Shown: positions 24,306-32,709 of the stretch, piece after piece
Layout: the number at the start of each line of letters is the position of its first letter
Position numbering within the stretch: the first letter of the stretch is position 1
NCBI GenBank assembly: GCA_020853815.1
Contig: JADYYE010000061.1
Location: forward strand, 1 to 46,769
DNA: 46,769 nucleotides
Source of the DNA: Phycisphaerales bacterium
GTDB lineage: Bacteria > Planctomycetota > Phycisphaerae > Phycisphaerales > UBA1924
Reading direction: 5' to 3'
Notes under the pieces: model-generated
The model's input: only the letters and a program-made list of their open reading frames with translations
Databases searched by the model: none
What the model was told of the DNA's origin: nothing
Program-made: the position numbers and the translations under genes

Positions 24306-24989
24306 TTAGTTGGACTCGGGCGCGACGGCGCTGGGGGCCGGAGGCTCGGGGTCCTTCACGGGCTCATAGGCGGCGTCGGCCGGTGGCTCTGGCGGCTCGG
24401 GCTCGGGCTCCGAGCCGGGGCAGAAGTAGAGTTCGGGGAGCTGAACGGTCCCTACCTCCCAGACCTGGTGGCGGACGACGCGCCAGGGGTGCAGGCCACC
24501 CTCGATCCGGAGTGTGATGCCCTGGTAGACGGGCTTGCCGTCAGGCGCGGGGCCGAGCTCATAGGCGGGGCGGAGCACCGTCACCTTGGCCAGGCCGTCT
24601 CGAACCCACAGCTCCGCGATGTGATAGACGGGAACCGTGTCGGCGTTTTCGGGGGTAAGCGGGCGGGCGCGGTCGCTGACCTTCCCTGCGACGTATTCGT
24701 ACACGCTCTTGCGCACGCCGCGCGGCAGGTTGATGGCAAACTCCGGCGTCTCGCCGCTGATCACCGTGCCCCCGACCGGGTATCGGGTGGTCACCCAGTC
24801 CAGCGACACGATCATGATCTCGTCGACCGGCGGCGAGTTGGGGTTGGTCGAGGCCATCGATCCCTTGATGGGCGGGTAGGAGTGATAGCCGGTGCAGCCC
24901 TGGGCGAAGAGGGCGGCCGAGACGAGCAGGCCGCCCGCCAGGGGCGCGACCAGCGAGCGTCGGGTGGCGAGGTTGTGCGTGGCGTTCAT
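24306..24989 (-). CDS. Hypothetical lipoprotein
   Basis: This 227-residue protein has a hydrophobic N-terminus and lipobox (GGLLVSAALFAQGC, Cys near residue 32), so it is probably a lipoprotein. The body (residues 45-190) is beta-rich, and the last 40 residues are Pro/Glu rich and probably disordered. No family is recognised. AAGGAG lies 7 nt before the ATG at 24989. It precedes no co-directional gene closely: pyrB starts 37 nt beyond its stop codon but carries its own -10 box. Confidence 0.75.
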   Translation of the reverse strand: MNATHNLATRRSLVAPLAGGLLVSAALFAQGCTGYHSYPPIKGSMASTNPNSPPVDEIMIVSLDWVTTRYPVGGTVISGETPEFAINLPRGVRKSVYEYVAGKVSDRARPLTPENADTVPVYHIAELWVRDGLAKVTVLRPAYELGPAPDGKPVYQGITLRIEGGLHPWRVVRHQVWEVGTVQLPELYFCPGSEPEPEPPEPPADAAYEPVKDPEPPAPSAVAPESN

Positions 24990-25191
24990 GAACAAGCTCC
25001 TTGGGACGCGCGACATTATTCCCCGGCGCGGCCCGGCGCGACGGTGGCGGGGCGCTCGGGGCGCATAGGGCGACCCCGCGGCCACAGGCCGAGAACTTGG
25101 ATATCGGCCATTGGCCTGAGTCGCCAACAAACACGGCGCACGGCGGGAGTTGCCGCATCCCTAGGATTCGGAAGGGCGAAGCAACCAAGGC

Positions 25192-25896
25192 ATGACACCA
25201 CCGGTTTTCAACCCGCACGAGCTGACCCCGGACCCGAATCCGCGCCGGTTCGTCGTGGGGATTTCCGGCGCGTCGGGCGCGTGGTACTCGATCCGCCTGC
25301 TCGAACTCCTGCTTGGGATGGGGCACGAGGTTCACCTCGTCGTCTCGGACTACGGGCGGCGGCTGCTGTTCGACGAGGCCGACGTCCGCACGCTTGATTT
25401 CGAGAATCTCCTGCCGCACGTCGCGACGCGGCTGGGCCCGGCTGGCCCGCGCGCCGGCGAGCGCCGCGCGATGGAGTCACGCCTCGTCATCCATCCGAAC
25501 AAGGATGTTGGCGCGGTGATCGCCTCGGGCAGTTTCATTCACGACGGGATGGTGGTGCTGCCGTGCTCTTCGGCGTCGCTGGGGCAGCTGGCGACCGGGA
25601 GCGGGAGCAATCTCCTGTGCCGGGCCGCGATGGTGACGCTGAAGGAGCGTCGAACGCTGATCGTGTGCCATCGCGAGATGCCGCTGAGCCTGATCGACAT
25701 TCGGAACATGGAGCAGTTGTCGCTGGCGGGGGCGGTGCTGTGCTCGCCGAACCCGGGCTTTTATCTCGGGCCGCGGGGCATCGGCGACATCGTGGATTTC
25801 GTGGTGGGAAAGGTGCTGGACCTCTTGAAGGTGCCGCACGCGCTCAAGACGAGGTGGGAGGATCACGTCAGCGGCGAACTGGAGGTTGAGGGGTAG
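25192..25896 (+). CDS. ubiX: UbiX-like flavin prenyltransferase
   Basis: This 234-residue flavoprotein-fold enzyme would attach a dimethylallyl group to FMN, making the prenylated flavin cofactor of UbiD decarboxylases. The FMN-binding N-terminal motif is VVGISGASGAWYSIRLLELL. Typical later motifs are VLPCSSASLGQLATGSGSNL, VCHREMPLSLIDIRNM and the C-terminal GIGDIVDFVVGKVLDLL. No UbiD gene is in the window, so its decarboxylase partner lies elsewhere. A TAGGAT box stands about 25 nt upstream and AAGG precedes the ATG. Its stop is 1 nt from the convergent Fic stop. Confidence 0.9.
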   Translation: MTPPVFNPHELTPDPNPRRFVVGISGASGAWYSIRLLELLLGMGHEVHLVVSDYGRRLLFDEADVRTLDFENLLPHVATRLGPAGPRAGERRAMESRLVIHPNKDVGAVIASGSFIHDGMVVLPCSSASLGQLATGSGSNLLCRAAMVTLKERRTLIVCHREMPLSLIDIRNMEQLSLAGAVLCSPNPGFYLGPRGIGDIVDFVVGKVLDLLKVPHALKTRWEDHVSGELEVEG

Positions 25897-25897
25897 C

Positions 25898-27139
25898 CTA
25901 ATCGTTCCCATGAATGGCGTCGTTGACAGGCGAAGCGAACCATCGGCGCCGGTAGGAGCCGCCCGTCACCTCGCGAAGCAAGCCGGCCTGCGTGAACCGC
26001 TGGAGATACTCGTCCGCGGTCGGCTGCGCGATTCCGAGGTGCCTTTGTACATCAGCGCTGGTCACGCTCAATCGATCAAACACGAGGTCCAGTAGTTCAA
26101 CTGTCTTCACACTGGTCCGCTTGCTCGACGCGAGCTTCTCAAGATACCCTGTGTATAGAGCCCCAAGTCGCGCCGCCCGCAAGAGGTCCGCCTCGCAGGA
26201 AATGGCGACCATCCGCGCGAAGAACGAAATCCATCCGGCCCAATCCCCTCGCACGCTCACGCCCAACAGAAGGTCGTAGTATTCTTCACGATTGTCCGCC
26301 AGCGCCTTGCTGACATACGGCAGCGGGAAACGGACCACGTCGGACTTGAACGGCCAGAGCGGGATGATCAGGCGACCAAGCCTGCCGTTCCCGTCCTCGA
26401 AGGGATGGATGCACTCGAATTGATAGTGCGCCATCGCCAACTCGGTGATCGTGTCGAATCTCGCCCTGGGGTACTGCGTCGGGTGCAGAAATCTCTCGAA
26501 CTCGCCAAGGCATCGCTCCAGAACTTCGCCCGGAGGAGGGGGAACAAAGCGAGCCTTGGTGATGCCCAGTTCCTTGCGGCCGATGAAGACCTGCCCCGAC
26601 CGAAACTCTCCGGCCCGCGAGCGCGCCGGGTTGAACCGCATCAGAATGTTGTGCATGTCACGCAGCAGCCGAAGGCTGAGCGGGAGGGAGTCCTTCGCGA
26701 TGCCGTGCTCGAGCGCCTGCTGATTCGACCAGACCTCAAGCCGATCGATCGCGCGTTTTCGCATCACCGGATCGTCCGGGAGTTGGAGGCGCGCATCGTG
26801 GTCAAATGTCGCAACCTCTTCGACCGACGCGAATGTGTGCTCAATCTGCGACGAGTACACGACCTCCCGTCTCCCCATCGGCCCGATAAACGCCCGCGGG
26901 CTCGGCAACGCCGCAATGACTCCTTCGAGTCTGATAAGCAGGGTGTGGGCGTGGACAATCTCCGGCAAGAGCCGCCCAAAGACCGCGTCCGCGATGCTCG
27001 GCGGAAGCGACTCGGGGACAAACGCTTTGGTGTCGATTCGCACACGCTCCAGCTTCCCATCGCGCACGATTTCCTGGTACCCATGGGATGGAACCCACTG
27101 ACCAGGTATCCGCAGCCCCGATGCCTCGCCGTCATCCAT
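25898..27139 (-). CDS. Fic-family protein with C-terminal winged helix
   Basis: This 413-residue protein has an N-terminal Fic_N-type segment and the Fic catalytic motif HPFEDGNGRLGR in the middle, with the catalytic His and the Asn/Gly/Arg nucleotide anchors intact. A winged helix-turn-helix follows near the C-terminus (VTSADVQRHLGIAQPTADEYLQRF). Fic enzymes usually transfer AMP to target hydroxyls. An N-terminal inhibitory-helix-like motif is visible as SSQIEHT, with Glu kept but the usual following Gly/Asn replaced by His. The ATG at 27139 is chosen; a TTG 6 nt upstream is possible. Base composition is more AT-rich than its neighbours, suggesting transfer. Confidence 0.87.
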   Translation of the reverse strand: MDDGEASGLRIPGQWVPSHGYQEIVRDGKLERVRIDTKAFVPESLPPSIADAVFGRLLPEIVHAHTLLIRLEGVIAALPSPRAFIGPMGRREVVYSSQIEHTFASVEEVATFDHDARLQLPDDPVMRKRAIDRLEVWSNQQALEHGIAKDSLPLSLRLLRDMHNILMRFNPARSRAGEFRSGQVFIGRKELGITKARFVPPPPGEVLERCLGEFERFLHPTQYPRARFDTITELAMAHYQFECIHPFEDGNGRLGRLIIPLWPFKSDVVRFPLPYVSKALADNREEYYDLLLGVSVRGDWAGWISFFARMVAISCEADLLRAARLGALYTGYLEKLASSKRTSVKTVELLDLVFDRLSVTSADVQRHLGIAQPTADEYLQRFTQAGLLREVTGGSYRRRWFASPVNDAIHGND

Positions 27140-27170
27140 CCTCAAAGGGTATTGTTTGAGCGAACCATCA

Positions 27171-27202
27171 AATCAAAGGATTCTTAGAAAAATCCTTTGA
27201 TT
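27171..27202. promoter_or_regulatory. 12-bp inverted repeat upstream of the fic gene
   Basis: AATCAAAGGATT (27171-27182) and AATCCTTTGATT (27191-27202) are perfect inverted arms with an 8-nt spacer, about 30 nt before the Fic start. A further TCAAAGGG copy of the half-site core lies at 27143-27150. A possible minus-strand -35 (TTGATT) overlaps an arm. It is a plausible operator for the protein's own winged helix. Confidence 0.6.
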
Positions 27203-27296
27203 CTTTGGGTGGATCAGAGCTGGTGCTTTGAACACAATCTGTAGGGGTATTTCGCGATCATGGCCCACGCTGAAGTAGACAAATCCAAACACGATC

Positions 27297-28832
27297 CTAT
27301 CGGTCGGTGATGTGTACTACCTCCACCTCCGGCCTCGTTCCTCCCACCTCCCGCCTCACCATCTCGCCGTACCTGCCCGCAAACTCCTTGGCCTCGTCCG
27401 GGCCGGGGAGAATGCCCAGGGAGAGATCGCCGGTCGAAGTGGGGCGGTCGATGAACCCGCCGTTGGAGAGGATGAAGCCCGTGCCCTTGGCCCAGGCGGC
27501 ATAATCCCGCCGCTGTTCCTTGCCGTGCCCGTCGTGGGTGAACTTGGCCTCGACCAGCTCGCGCCACGAGCCGTCGACACGCCGTACCCACGCGTTGGAA
27601 AACTCACACAGCCGCCGCGCGTCGCCGTTGGTCCCCCAGAAGTTCTCGTTGAAGGCGTACAGGCCGTGCGGCCTCTTGCCGTCGCGGGGGGCGCGGAACG
27701 ACGCGATGAGCCCCCAATCGCCGCGCTCGGGGAAGAAGAAGTACGCCGAATAGATCGTCGCGTCGCCCTCGACGCGGGCGCCGAGGAGCAGCTTGTACGT
27801 CTCGCCGGTCTTCCACATGTACTTGAGGTGCGAGTGCCCGCCGGTGCCCTCGTTGCCGAAGTCGCCCGCGTACACGCCCTCGCCCTTGGCCAGCAGCTTC
27901 ACGCGGTTGTCGTCCGAGACCTTGTTCCGATCGTGCTCCTCGCCGCCCGCGTCCCACACCGAGAAGATGATGCGCCGCTCCGTGGGGCTGTTCACCTGGA
28001 TCCCGAAGTAGCCGCGATGGAAGCCCAGCACCTCGTAGTACGAGTGCAGCGGATCGGTGATCGCCCGCACCTCGCCATAGAACCACGCGACCTCTTCGCC
28101 GCGCTCGAGCGGATAGTTCAGGTGTACGCTGGCGGCGTTGCGTCGCTCGACATCGCTCGCCCGCGCGTCCTTGGCGGCGTCGCCCACGAGCGTGATCCCG
28201 CGGAGCAGGCCCGCATCCTTGATCCCCTCGGCGCGGAGCGTGAGGCGCACATAGCCGGCGCGCGAGATGGTGAGCGGGCAGAGGGTGAGTAAGCCGGGCG
28301 TGGGCGAGCCCGGATTGGGATCCACGACTGCTTTGGTTGAGTCGTCGAGCTTGAGCGTGGCGCTGGACTGGTTGCCCGCGGCATCGAGCGCGAGAACCGA
28401 GAGCGTGCCCGCGGGTTTGCTCGCATCCTTCTCTGGCTTGCGAGAGGCCGCGTCGGGCTTGTTTCCATCGGACGCGATTCCGTCCTGCTTCTCGCCCTCT
28501 GGCGTTTTCGGCTCGGCGGCGCCGAGTTCAACACGCACCGAGAACTCGCCGGCGCGGGCGATGGAGACGTACCACACGATTTCGCGGGATTCCCAGCGGC
28601 GGAGGCCCGATTCATCGCGCCGCAGGCCACGCTCGTCGGGCTTGGCAAAGGCCGCGATGGCCGGAAGAAAAAACTCGGGGACGGCCGCGGCGGGTGGAGC
28701 GGGCGCGTCGGGGCCGGATGGCGCAACGGGTGGTTGAGATGATGGCGCCAGCGCGCGGGGCGTGCTTGCGGGAGGCCATGCGATCGCGGCGAGGCACGCG
28801 AGAACAAAAGAGCAGAGCGAGGAATGGGTCAT
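27297..28832 (-). CDS. Exported DUF3472-type protein
   Basis: This 511-residue protein starts MTHSSLCSFVLACLAAIAWPPAS, a signal peptide, followed by a Pro/Ala linker. Residues 60-215 are a beta-rich N-terminal domain interrupted by a charged insert (EKDASKPAGT region). The rest matches DUF3472: FHRGYFGIQVNSPTERRIIF, SVWDAGGEEH, KLLAKGEGVYAGDFGNEG, then TGGHSHLKYMWKTGETYKL. Such proteins often occur with polysaccharide utilisation functions, but no activity is established. The C-terminal 14 or so residues (from REVGGTRPE) are encoded by heptamer repeats, so the tail is repeat-derived. TATCAT stands 5 nt before the ATG. Confidence 0.85.
   Translation of the reverse strand: MTHSSLCSFVLACLAAIAWPPASTPRALAPSSQPPVAPSGPDAPAPPAAAVPEFFLPAIAAFAKPDERGLRRDESGLRRWESREIVWYVSIARAGEFSVRVELGAAEPKTPEGEKQDGIASDGNKPDAASRKPEKDASKPAGTLSVLALDAAGNQSSATLKLDDSTKAVVDPNPGSPTPGLLTLCPLTISRAGYVRLTLRAEGIKDAGLLRGITLVGDAAKDARASDVERRNAASVHLNYPLERGEEVAWFYGEVRAITDPLHSYYEVLGFHRGYFGIQVNSPTERRIIFSVWDAGGEEHDRNKVSDDNRVKLLAKGEGVYAGDFGNEGTGGHSHLKYMWKTGETYKLLLGARVEGDATIYSAYFFFPERGDWGLIASFRAPRDGKRPHGLYAFNENFWGTNGDARRLCEFSNAWVRRVDGSWRELVEAKFTHDGHGKEQRRDYAAWAKGTGFILSNGGFIDRPTSTGDLSLGILPGPDEAKEFAGRYGEMVRREVGGTRPEVEVVHITDR
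27317..27358 (-). repeat. Six-unit heptamer array inside the 3' end of the DUF3472 gene
   Basis: Plus-strand units are CTACCTC, CACCTCC, GGCCTCG, TTCCTCC, CACCTCC and CGCCTCA, exactly 42 bp. They encode 14 residues of the protein, about 7 codons before its stop, and are purine-rich in the mRNA sense. Confidence 0.8.
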
Positions 28833-28837
28833 GACGG

Positions 28838-28843
28838 ATGATA
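28838..28843 (-). promoter_or_regulatory. -10-like box for a leaderless transcript (DUF3472 gene)
   Basis: TATCAT on the minus strand lies 5 nt before the ATG at 28832, with no Shine-Dalgarno sequence. Confidence 0.5.
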
Positions 28844-28939
28844 CCGGTGGTCCTTGGTGGCCTCGCTCCGCGCCGAGGACTTCCCCTGGCTCGACGCCGG
28901 CCGCGCGTTTGATCCACGTCGGACGGGCCCGCGCGGGAG

Positions 28940-29863
28940 CTACTCGCCGTCCTTTGTCGCGCGCGACGCTGCTCGATGGCACACGAGCCAGAGCGCCACG
29001 ATGGCGAGCACCGTCGCGTAGGCCGAGGCCGATACGAAGATATCCAGGGAGCGGTCAATGAGTCCCCGCAGCACCTGCGACGACTCGGTGATGGCCGGAT
29101 CAAAGAGGGCGCCGACCAGGTCCGTAAACTTCAACGACGCAACCCGCCCCACGCCCGCCAGCACGCCCATGGCCAGCACCGCCCAGGCTCGTATCCCGGG
29201 TCGAACCCGGACGCCCAGCCTTTCGGCAAGCGACGTGAGAATCAACACGAGCCCCGCGCCGGCGACGAACTCGAGAGCCATCAGAACCCATGAAGAAGCG
29301 GAGTCCAACTGGAGGTCAACCCGAGACGTGGTCAAACCCCAGACCATCGAGCCGACGAAGCCGAACAGCCCCAGCCACCTCAGAACATAGAGGACCGCGA
29401 ACCACGCCAACGAGTGCATCGCCGCCCGAACCGGCGCGGGGCGCCGATCGTTCGGGACGACGCGCCGCGCTCCAATCCACACCGCGAGCAAGGCGGCCGC
29501 CTTCGCGCACCTGAGCATGTCGAAAAGCGATTCTCTTTGCGTGAAGTCGCCCATCATGGCGACCAAGGCCGAGATCGCACCGAGGGTGAACCACGCCCCG
29601 ACTCCCCAGGCAACCAGCGTGAGTCCCCATCGCGCGTCGCGCAGCCATCCGTGATCCGCCACGCGAGCCCACGCCGTGCCGCACTCCGGGCAATTCACGA
29701 TCGCGTCGACGAGTCCCTTGCGCGGAAAGCCGCAGGAGAGACAGACCGGCGAGAAGGATCGTGATTCCCAGATCGGGGCCGCGACGCGATGCTCGCCAGC
29801 GCGGGGCGCGCCCTCGGCGTGTGATTGCGCGCTCGAATCGTCGGGCGGGGTGGCGGCGTTCAT
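28940..29863 (-). CDS. Zinc-ribbon membrane protein
   Basis: This 307-residue protein has an N-terminal cytosolic zinc-ribbon-like motif: CLSCGFPRKG, then CPECGTAW about 17 residues later, i.e. two CxxC knuckles. About six hydrophobic segments follow, for example LTLVAWGVGAWFTLGAISALVAMM and ALEFVAGAGLVLILTSL. No family is recognised. Such ribbon-plus-membrane proteins are common in planctomycetes with unknown roles. The ATG at 29863 is 6 nt from TATGCT with no Shine-Dalgarno. Its spacer GCCCGC is identical to that of pyrB. Confidence 0.78.
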   Translation of the reverse strand: MNAATPPDDSSAQSHAEGAPRAGEHRVAAPIWESRSFSPVCLSCGFPRKGLVDAIVNCPECGTAWARVADHGWLRDARWGLTLVAWGVGAWFTLGAISALVAMMGDFTQRESLFDMLRCAKAAALLAVWIGARRVVPNDRRPAPVRAAMHSLAWFAVLYVLRWLGLFGFVGSMVWGLTTSRVDLQLDSASSWVLMALEFVAGAGLVLILTSLAERLGVRVRPGIRAWAVLAMGVLAGVGRVASLKFTDLVGALFDPAITESSQVLRGLIDRSLDIFVSASAYATVLAIVALWLVCHRAASRATKDGE

Positions 29864-29869
29864 GCGGGC

Positions 29870-29875
29870 AGCATA
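29870..29875 (-). promoter_or_regulatory. -10-like box for a leaderless transcript (zinc-ribbon membrane protein)
   Basis: TATGCT on the minus strand lies 6 nt before the ATG at 29863. Confidence 0.45.
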
Positions 29876-29894
29876 CCCCGGGCTCGCCTCGCGC

Positions 29895-29900
29895 TACAGT
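29895..29900 (+). promoter_or_regulatory. -10-like box of the Cys/Met metabolism PLP gene
   Basis: TACAGT lies 20 nt before the ATG at 29921, leaving room for the GGAGG site in between. The flanking string CTACAGTCGTG recurs at 31281-31291 before the next gene, there without a Shine-Dalgarno. Confidence 0.45.
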
Positions 29901-29920
29901 CGTGTTGCTAGGAGGCCCCC

Positions 29921-31159
29921 ATGTCATTCAACCCCATCGAGTCGCTGGCTAGGGTTCGTCACGAGTTCGGCGAGCATGGCGGCGTCAACATGTCCATCGA
30001 GGCGTCCACCACCTTCACCGTCCTCAACGCCGCCACCATGCCCGACATCTTCCAGGGCGTGCGCGGCCCTGAGGACCAGCAAAAATCCGCCGAGGGCTGC
30101 TACCTCTACGGCAGGCACTTCAACCCCACGGTCTACGTGCTCGGGCGCTACGTCGCCGCCATCGAGGGCACCGAGGCCGCGTACTGCACCGCCAGCGGCA
30201 TGAGCGCCATCGCCGGCGCGATCATGCAGCACTGCGGCCCGGGCGACCACGTCGTCGCGTCCGACACGATCTACGGCGGCACGTTCGCGCTGCTCAAGGA
30301 GTTCCTGCCCGTCAAGGCCGGCGTGGCGACGACGTTCCTCAACATCGCGGACCTCGACGCCGTGCGCCGCGCCATCACGCCGCGGACCAGGGTCGTGTAC
30401 TGCGAGACCGTGGCGAACCCGACGATGGTCGTGGCGGACCTGCGCGAGCTGGCGAAGATCGCGCACGGCGCCGGCGCATCGCTCATCGTCGACAACACCT
30501 TCACGCCCATGATGGTCTCGCCCAGCATGTTGGGCGCCGATGTCGTCGTTCACTCCATGACCAAGTTCATGGGCGGCGGGTCGGACATCATCGCGGGCGC
30601 GGTGTGCGGCACCAAGGCGTTCGTCTCCAGCCTGATGGACACGCACACCGGCGCGCTGATGCTGCTGGGCCCGACGATGGACCCGCGCGTCGCGTTCGAG
30701 CTGTCGCTGCGACTGCCGCACCTGCCACTGCGCATGAAGGAGCACAGCCGCCGCGCCCAGTTCTTCGCGGAACGATTGAGCGAGCGCGGCGTGCCGGTTT
30801 CGTACCCGGGCCTCCCCGATCACCCGCAGCACACGCTGCTCGCGTCGATGCTCAACGAGGGCTTCGGCTATGGCGGCATGCTTGCGATCGACGTGGGTAC
30901 CAAGGAACGCGCGTTCCGCCTCATGGAGTATCTGCAGAACGAGCAGCGATTCGGATTCCTCGCCGTCAGCCTCGGCTATTTCGACACGCTGATGTCGTGC
31001 TCGGCGAGCTCGACCTCCAGCGAGATGAGCGACGAGGACCTGCGGGCCGCCGGGATCGCGCCGGGGTTGGTGCGCGTATCACTCGGCTACACGGGTACGC
31101 TCGAGCAGCGCTGGGCGCAGTTCGAGGCGGGCCTGAAGCACGTAGGCGTGCTGAAGTAG
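29921..31159 (+). CDS. Cys/Met metabolism PLP enzyme (gamma-lyase or gamma-synthase type)
   Basis: This 412-residue fold-type I PLP enzyme belongs to the cystathionine gamma-synthase/methionine gamma-lyase family. Signatures are YGRHFNPTVYVLGRYVAAIEGTEAAYCTASGMSAI, with the cofactor phosphate-binding Tyr and Arg, VDNTFTPMMVSP with the Asp holding the PLP nitrogen, and VHSMTKFMGGGSD with the Schiff-base Lys. It could cleave methionine or cystathionine or perform gamma-replacement; sequence alone does not decide. GGAGG precedes the ATG. A class V aminotransferase gene follows on the same strand, suggesting a shared sulfur amino acid theme. Confidence 0.9.
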   Translation: MSFNPIESLARVRHEFGEHGGVNMSIEASTTFTVLNAATMPDIFQGVRGPEDQQKSAEGCYLYGRHFNPTVYVLGRYVAAIEGTEAAYCTASGMSAIAGAIMQHCGPGDHVVASDTIYGGTFALLKEFLPVKAGVATTFLNIADLDAVRRAITPRTRVVYCETVANPTMVVADLRELAKIAHGAGASLIVDNTFTPMMVSPSMLGADVVVHSMTKFMGGGSDIIAGAVCGTKAFVSSLMDTHTGALMLLGPTMDPRVAFELSLRLPHLPLRMKEHSRRAQFFAERLSERGVPVSYPGLPDHPQHTLLASMLNEGFGYGGMLAIDVGTKERAFRLMEYLQNEQRFGFLAVSLGYFDTLMSCSASSTSSEMSDEDLRAAGIAPGLVRVSLGYTGTLEQRWAQFEAGLKHVGVLK

Positions 31160-31163
31160 CCCG

Positions 31164-31236
31164 CGCCCGTCCATGCACGCGGCCTTGGACGCCGGACATG
31201 ATGAGTTCGCGAAAAAGGCCCGGGTCAGTGCGACCC
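31164..31236 (+). ncRNA. 3'-end structured element, copy A
   Basis: Directly after the PLP enzyme stop, GGCCTT (31181-31186) can pair with AAGGCC (31215-31220) around a 28-nt loop. Loop and flanks resemble the element at 34736-34808: GACGCCGGAC, then GAnGAnTnCGCGA, then AAGG(C/T)CCGGGT. No coding role is evident. It may be a structured 3' UTR or a dispersed repeat. Confidence 0.5.
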
Positions 31237-31281
31237 GCAACCGACACTCGCAACGCGAGCATGCCTCCTCGCGCCCCGCTC

Positions 31282-31287
31282 TACAGT
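31282..31287 (+). promoter_or_regulatory. -10-like box for a leaderless transcript (class V aminotransferase)
   Basis: TACAGT lies 5 nt before the ATG at 31293, with no Shine-Dalgarno sequence. Confidence 0.5.
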
Positions 31288-31292
31288 CGTGC

Positions 31293-32591
31293 ATGAACAC
31301 GCCCGCCCCGCCCGCCCCGTCGCTCGATCAGATCCGCGCCCAGTTCCCGGCGCTCTCGAGCTCCACGGCATTTCTCGACAACGCCGGCGGCTCGCACCTG
31401 CCGCGCTGCGTCATCGACGCCATGACGCGGTACATGGCCGAGTCCTTCGTGCAGCTCGGCGGCGACTACCCGGAGTCGCTCGCCGCCGCGGAGAACGTCG
31501 CGGGCGCCCACGACATGGTGAAGCTCCTGCTCAACGCGCACGACGCGGGCGAGGTCGTGCTCGCGCAGTCCACCACGTCGCTCTGCCATCTGCTCGCGTC
31601 GTGCTACGAGCGATCGCCCCGCCCGGACCGGAACGAGATCGTCGTCTGCACCGCCGGGCACGAGGCCAACATCGGCGCGTGGATGAAACTCGCCGAACGC
31701 GGCTGGGTGGTGCGCGAATGGCGCGCCGAGCGTGACTGTAAGAGCGACACGCGCGGCGTCGCTCAAGGCTCGTGGCGCATCCTCCCCCACACGCTGCGCG
31801 CCCTGCTCAGCGAGCGCACGCGCCTGGCCACCTTCCCGCATGTTTCGAACATCCTCGGCGAGATCGTCGACGCCGCGGAGGTGGCCGCGATGGCGCACTC
31901 GGTCGGCGCAAAGGTCGTGTGCGACGGCGTGGCGTATGTGCCGCACCGCGCGCCGGACGTGGCGCGGCTGGGCGTTGATTGGTATGTGTATTCGACGTAC
32001 AAAGTCTATGGCCCGCACGCCGCCGCTTTGTTCGGCACGCGCGAAGCCCTCGCCGAGCTCGAAGGGCCGAACCACTACTTCATCCCGCGCGATCGCGTGC
32101 CGTACAAGTTCGAGCTGGGCGGCGTGAACCACGAATCGTGCGCCTCGATCAACGGGCTGTGGGAGTACCTCTGCTTCCTCGCGGGCGAGGCGACCCTGCC
32201 GGCCCGCCGGGACGGGACACGCGCCCGCGATCGCGCGATTGTGGAGCGAGCGTTCGGCGTAATGGAGCGTTTGGAACTGGCGACGCAGTCGATGCTGATC
32301 GAGTGGCTTCGCGCTCGACGGGATATCGATATCATCGGGCCGACCCACGCCGATGCGAGACGCGTGCCGACCGTCAGCTTCGTTGTTCGAGGGCAATCCT
32401 CGCGCGCGCTGGCGACCCGCGCCAATCGCGACGGGCTGGCGATCCGCTACGGTCACTTCTACTCCAAGCGACTCGTCGAATCGATCGGCCTCGAACCCGA
32501 CGACGGCGTGGTCCGCGTCAGCCTGGTCCATTACTCCAGCCCCGCCGAGGTCACGCGATTGATCGAGTGGCTCGAGCGGGCGCTCGCGTAG
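31293..32591 (+). CDS. Cysteine desulfurase-like class V aminotransferase
   Basis: This 432-residue PLP enzyme resembles the SufS/CsdA-like branch. Signatures are AFLDNAGGSHLPRCVIDAM at the N-terminus, VCTAGHEANIGAWMKLAERGW, VVCDGVAYVPHRAPDV with the PLP-holding Asp, and YVYSTYKVYGPHAAALFG with the Schiff-base Lys. The arrangement GGVNHESCASINGLWEYL recalls the VC1184-type subfamily of 'cysteine desulfurase-like' proteins, whose substrate is unsettled. No Fe-S scaffold gene is adjacent. The ATG at 31293 is supported by the TACAGT box; the frame is open further upstream but passes through element A. Confidence 0.87.
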   Translation: MNTPAPPAPSLDQIRAQFPALSSSTAFLDNAGGSHLPRCVIDAMTRYMAESFVQLGGDYPESLAAAENVAGAHDMVKLLLNAHDAGEVVLAQSTTSLCHLLASCYERSPRPDRNEIVVCTAGHEANIGAWMKLAERGWVVREWRAERDCKSDTRGVAQGSWRILPHTLRALLSERTRLATFPHVSNILGEIVDAAEVAAMAHSVGAKVVCDGVAYVPHRAPDVARLGVDWYVYSTYKVYGPHAAALFGTREALAELEGPNHYFIPRDRVPYKFELGGVNHESCASINGLWEYLCFLAGEATLPARRDGTRARDRAIVERAFGVMERLELATQSMLIEWLRARRDIDIIGPTHADARRVPTVSFVVRGQSSRALATRANRDGLAIRYGHFYSKRLVESIGLEPDDGVVRVSLVHYSSPAEVTRLIEWLERALA

Positions 32592-32709
32592 CAGACCCTC
32601 GGGTTCAATGGAGCGACGCAAGGTCCGAAAACCTCGGAGAATTCGCCTCGATTCATCGCCCCCCGCGTGGTACATTGGGCGGTTCGTGGATGATTCAAGG
32701 GAGTGCGGC

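Noticed and set aside
27203..27296. Transposase remnant between fic and the DUF3472 gene
   Set aside because: The stretch is AT-rich, but its translations show no transposase motif.
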